A stretch of DNA of 64,000 nt, from positions 1 through 64,000 of the forward strand of contig ONJM01000006.1 of assembly GCA_900318145.1 (NCBI GenBank), written 5' to 3'. Source of the stretch: an uncultured Eubacteriales bacterium. Lineage in GTDB: Bacteria; Bacillota; Clostridia; Christensenellales; Aristaeellaceae. The notes beneath the pieces were generated by a model. It saw only the letters and a program-made list of their open reading frames with translations, searched no databases and was not told the origin of the DNA. Position numbers and translations under genes: made by a program. Numbering within the stretch: position 1 is the first letter of the stretch; every line of letters starts with the position of its first letter. Below are positions 62,791-64,000 of the stretch, in pieces.

Positions 62791-64000
62791 ATGGTAGATC
62801 AATATAGAAATTATCCAGATCTCTCTTGGGCTCTGTTTGAAATATGTAATAGAAACCCTACAAGCAGTTTCGAAGAAATGTCACGATCTTTGTTCTACTA
62901 CGAGTTCTTAAAAGAAACAAATGTGCCTCATTCTGATCATAATCATCCAGGCGTTGAAGTTGAACCAGTACTTGAACCATTGCGTGACGATCAACCAATA
63001 AGGCGAAGAGTTAGTTTCCAATCAAAGTATTTTAAGGACCGAATAAACTATACGCAAATAAAGCATTCCATTCAAAAAACAATTCAAAAGTATGCGGGGA
63101 AACTTGATCATCTGTATTTATTCTGCAATGAAACGATAACCAAAACAAGCAAACAATATAAGGAAATTGAACAGCTTTTAAGAGAAAATGGAATTACGAT
63201 ACAACCCGTTTCAAATAATGATATATTTCTTCTTGTTCGTAAATATAAGGATGTTGCGCAATACTTTTTTGTGGCTCGCGGAGTTTCACTTGGACACTTG
63301 ACGGCTAATGTTTCAACAATGGTGTCCATTGATTCATCCATCACAACTGCTTTTGATTCCGACTCTGTTGATAAAGGAAAAGAAGAGTTAACGAGGACAT
63401 TGATACTTGAAAAGATCACGGAATGCAGGAAAGCAATTGTCGAGATGCGTTTAAAACAAGCAAAATCCATGATAACGTATATTCTTGAATACGATCTTCA
63501 TGAAATCAAAGAAGCACAAGCACTTTATTACTATAAATATCTCATAGATTTGTTTGATGGACAAAAAGCGACATTCGATAAGCTTCCTACCAGTTATAAA
63601 CTTGAGGGGGAATGGATACAGGCCTTTTTTGATAATCCCTATGAAGTTCAGAAGCAAGAATTATCAAGGCATTATCCTGAGACTCAGTTGTTCGTCATTG
63701 AAAAACTATTTACAGAAAAAAAGTGGGATTATGTGCTTGAACTCTATAACACTTCACAAACTGACGAGTTTACCAAAGAAGTTTATATTCAAATTCAATT
63801 CCATGCCGGATTATCGTATTATAATTTACATGATTTAGTTCATGCGTGTCCCATTTTAGATTCTCTTATAGGAGTATACCAGGATGACAAATATAAACTG
63901 TTTTCAGTTTGCGCTCATATTGCTTGGATTAATCAGAAACATCGCGAATGCCAAAGAGAACAATATGATGAGCTTATTGACTTGCTAAAGGATTTGGATG
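62791..64000 (+). CDS. Mrr-like nuclease-domain protein with helical repeat region (cut by window edge)
   Basis: The frame is open from the ATG at 62791 to the window end, 403 codons. The N-terminal domain has LFEICNR, then NHPGVEVEPVL and RRRVSFQSKYF, a GxE...QxK arrangement of the Mrr subgroup of PD-(D/E)xK nucleases; LDHLYLFCNETIT follows as in that fold. After about residue 190 the protein is helical and looks like a TPR-type repeat region. Proteins with such a nuclease plus repeat sensor are often antiviral. AGAGGTG precedes the ATG. The C-terminus is unseen. Confidence 0.6.
   Translation, partial: MVDQYRNYPDLSWALFEICNRNPTSSFEEMSRSLFYYEFLKETNVPHSDHNHPGVEVEPVLEPLRDDQPIRRRVSFQSKYFKDRINYTQIKHSIQKTIQKYAGKLDHLYLFCNETITKTSKQYKEIEQLLRENGITIQPVSNNDIFLLVRKYKDVAQYFFVARGVSLGHLTANVSTMVSIDSSITTAFDSDSVDKGKEELTRTLILEKITECRKAIVEMRLKQAKSMITYILEYDLHEIKEAQALYYYKYLIDLFDGQKATFDKLPTSYKLEGEWIQAFFDNPYEVQKQELSRHYPETQLFVIEKLFTEKKWDYVLELYNTSQTDEFTKEVYIQIQFHAGLSYYNLHDLVHACPILDSLIGVYQDDKYKLFSVCAHIAWINQKHRECQREQYDELIDLLKDLD

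Overview
The window reads as part of a large conjugative element from a low- to mid-GC Gram-positive bacterium, most likely a gut or rumen Clostridia. The evidence is AGGAGG-type ribosome binding sites before almost every gene, Clostridia-type mobile-element families (TnpV, TTRAP, DUF4315, DUF4366, Maff2, PrgI, PcfB, YodL), class B sortase and SpaA-type surface proteins. No integrase, relaxase, rRNA or tRNA was found here; the first and last genes run off the window.

Positions 1-42000 are essentially all minus strand and form the element backbone. Read from right to left in transcription order: a sigma-like regulator, an ssDNA-binding-like protein with an SSB-type acidic tail, a replisome organizer that is frameshifted and carries 21-bp iteron-like repeats, a primase-helicase, small proteins, a second sigma-like protein, ParA/ParB with a 10-bp direct-repeat block upstream, a class B sortase and three large SpaA/Cna-B surface proteins, then the type IV secretion core (PcfB, VirD4, Maff2, VirB6-like, PrgI, VirB4, two NlpC/P60 hydrolases, DUF4315, DUF4366), topoisomerase III, several element-specific proteins, and finally TTRAP and a giant methylase-helicase that contains TnpV in another frame. 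A small plus-strand island (7051-9178) holds a broken DUF2200 gene and two secreted proteins.

Positions 42000-48900 are the control region. A gene-free divergent segment contains strong inverted repeats. It is followed by several HTH regulators, an ImmR/ImmA-like repressor-protease pair and a LexA/CI-like S24 repressor cotranscribed with ThpR and an HAD-family protein.

Positions 48900-64000 are a plus-strand defence island. A promoter with a structured leader precedes a small HTH gene and then brxF-like, brxC, pglX, a small inserted gene, a brxHII-type helicase, pglZ and a brxA-like gene. This is the gene order of type 3 BREX. Directly behind it are an HNH endonuclease gene and the start of a gene with an Mrr-like GxE...QxK motif. 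The points most worth checking are the brxF-like protein without a visible Walker A motif, the small gene inserted between pglX and the helicase, the two appended nuclease-like genes, the overprinted TnpV and the iteron and par repeat blocks. Functional names come from motif and family recognition by eye; no database search was run.
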